Positions 14,109-14,310 of a stretch of DNA of 14,310 bases are shown here, one piece after another. Made by a program: the position numbers and the translations under genes. The notes beneath the pieces were generated by a model. That model ran no database searches. It was not told where the DNA came from and saw nothing but the letters and a program-made list of their open reading frames with translations. Source of the stretch: Rickettsiales bacterium. GTDB lineage: Bacteria; Pseudomonadota; Alphaproteobacteria; Rickettsiales; UBA1997. The stretch is from positions 1-14,310 of the forward strand of contig JAIRWJ010000055.1 in the NCBI GenBank assembly GCA_031269065.1. The letters run 5' to 3'. Positions within the stretch are counted from its first letter, which is position 1, and each line of letters starts with the position of its first letter.

Positions 14109-14310
14109 ATGTTCAGCTTTTTAGACAGTATCTACAGTTTTAATAAAGATTATTTATCATTAAAATCAAAAACCAAAGTCAGTGAGAGGTGCCTTACAGG
14201 CATTTGTCTCCTACTACTATGGTTTGGTTCTGGTGTAGCTGGTATTGCGAGGGCCGAAAGCAATGATGGCATAACCGAAATTACAGGTCCCGTTCGGCTA
14301 GAGCTAGGAA
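14109..14310 (+). CDS. Exported protein of unknown function (3' end missing)
   Basis: 67 codons are visible before the window ends, with no stop. GTGAGG lies four bases before the ATG. The N-terminal region is long and hydrophilic (about 28 residues, KSKTKVSER), then a hydrophobic core (LTGICLLLLWFGSGVAG) and a likely signal peptidase I site after ARA at residues 47-49, followed by ESNDGITEITGPVRLELG. This points to a periplasmic, outer-membrane or secreted protein. The mature start loosely recalls the N-terminal domain of CpaC-type pilus secretins, but too little is present to claim that. Confidence 0.6.
   Translation, partial: MFSFLDSIYSFNKDYLSLKSKTKVSERCLTGICLLLLWFGSGVAGIARAESNDGITEITGPVRLELG

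Overview
The window looks like part of the chromosome of an AT-rich, host-associated alphaproteobacterium, most likely Rickettsiales- or Holosporales-like. The S4 protein is of the alphaproteobacterial type (starts MTKR, LGVNLWG, no zinc cysteines, ends EYYSR). The IleS fragment is of the long, eukaryote-like type known from Rickettsiales. There is a VirD4/TraG-type ATPase, coding density is modest, and several genes are truncated or decaying. No mobile-element genes, tRNA, rRNA or CRISPR array were seen.

Layout. 1-1807 (+): cell-shape genes mreB (5' end cut off by the window) and mreC. 1830-4354 (-): an RDD-family membrane protein and a short VirD4-like type IV coupling ATPase. 4449-5063 (+): rpsD, with a hairpin and a four-codon ORF just before it. 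5128-5586 (-): an unrecognised 152-residue protein with a good promoter and ribosome binding site. 5829-7657 (+): an unrecognised, Lys/Glu-rich coiled-coil protein made of two tandem copies of one ~318-residue unit. Near its end the reading frame breaks at two consecutive A AAA AAG heptamers, and the -1 frame completes the second copy. 7739-11533 (-): a tightly overlapping five-gene block transcribed as ileS C-terminal fragment, GT4 glycosyltransferase, acpS, traX-like gene, trmB. 11534-12266: a gene-free stretch with a candidate leftward small RNA (promoter plus intrinsic terminator) and inverted repeats. 12267-13532 (+): rarA/mgsA. 13565-14019 (-): remnant of a broken gene with several homopolymer frameshifts. 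14109-14310 (+): start of an exported protein cut by the window end.

How the genes fit together. The housekeeping part covers cell shape, translation, replication-fork maintenance, tRNA methylation and carrier-protein activation. The accessory part is the VirD4-like ATPase, the two unknown genes at 5128-7657 and the glycosyltransferase/TraX pair, a plausible surface or host-interaction component. The strongest leads are the duplicated, frameshifted coiled-coil gene, the freestanding IleS C-terminus that now heads an operon, the orphan leftward terminator/small RNA, and the VirD4-like protein with a minimal membrane anchor and an altered motif. None is proven to be a new system from sequence alone.
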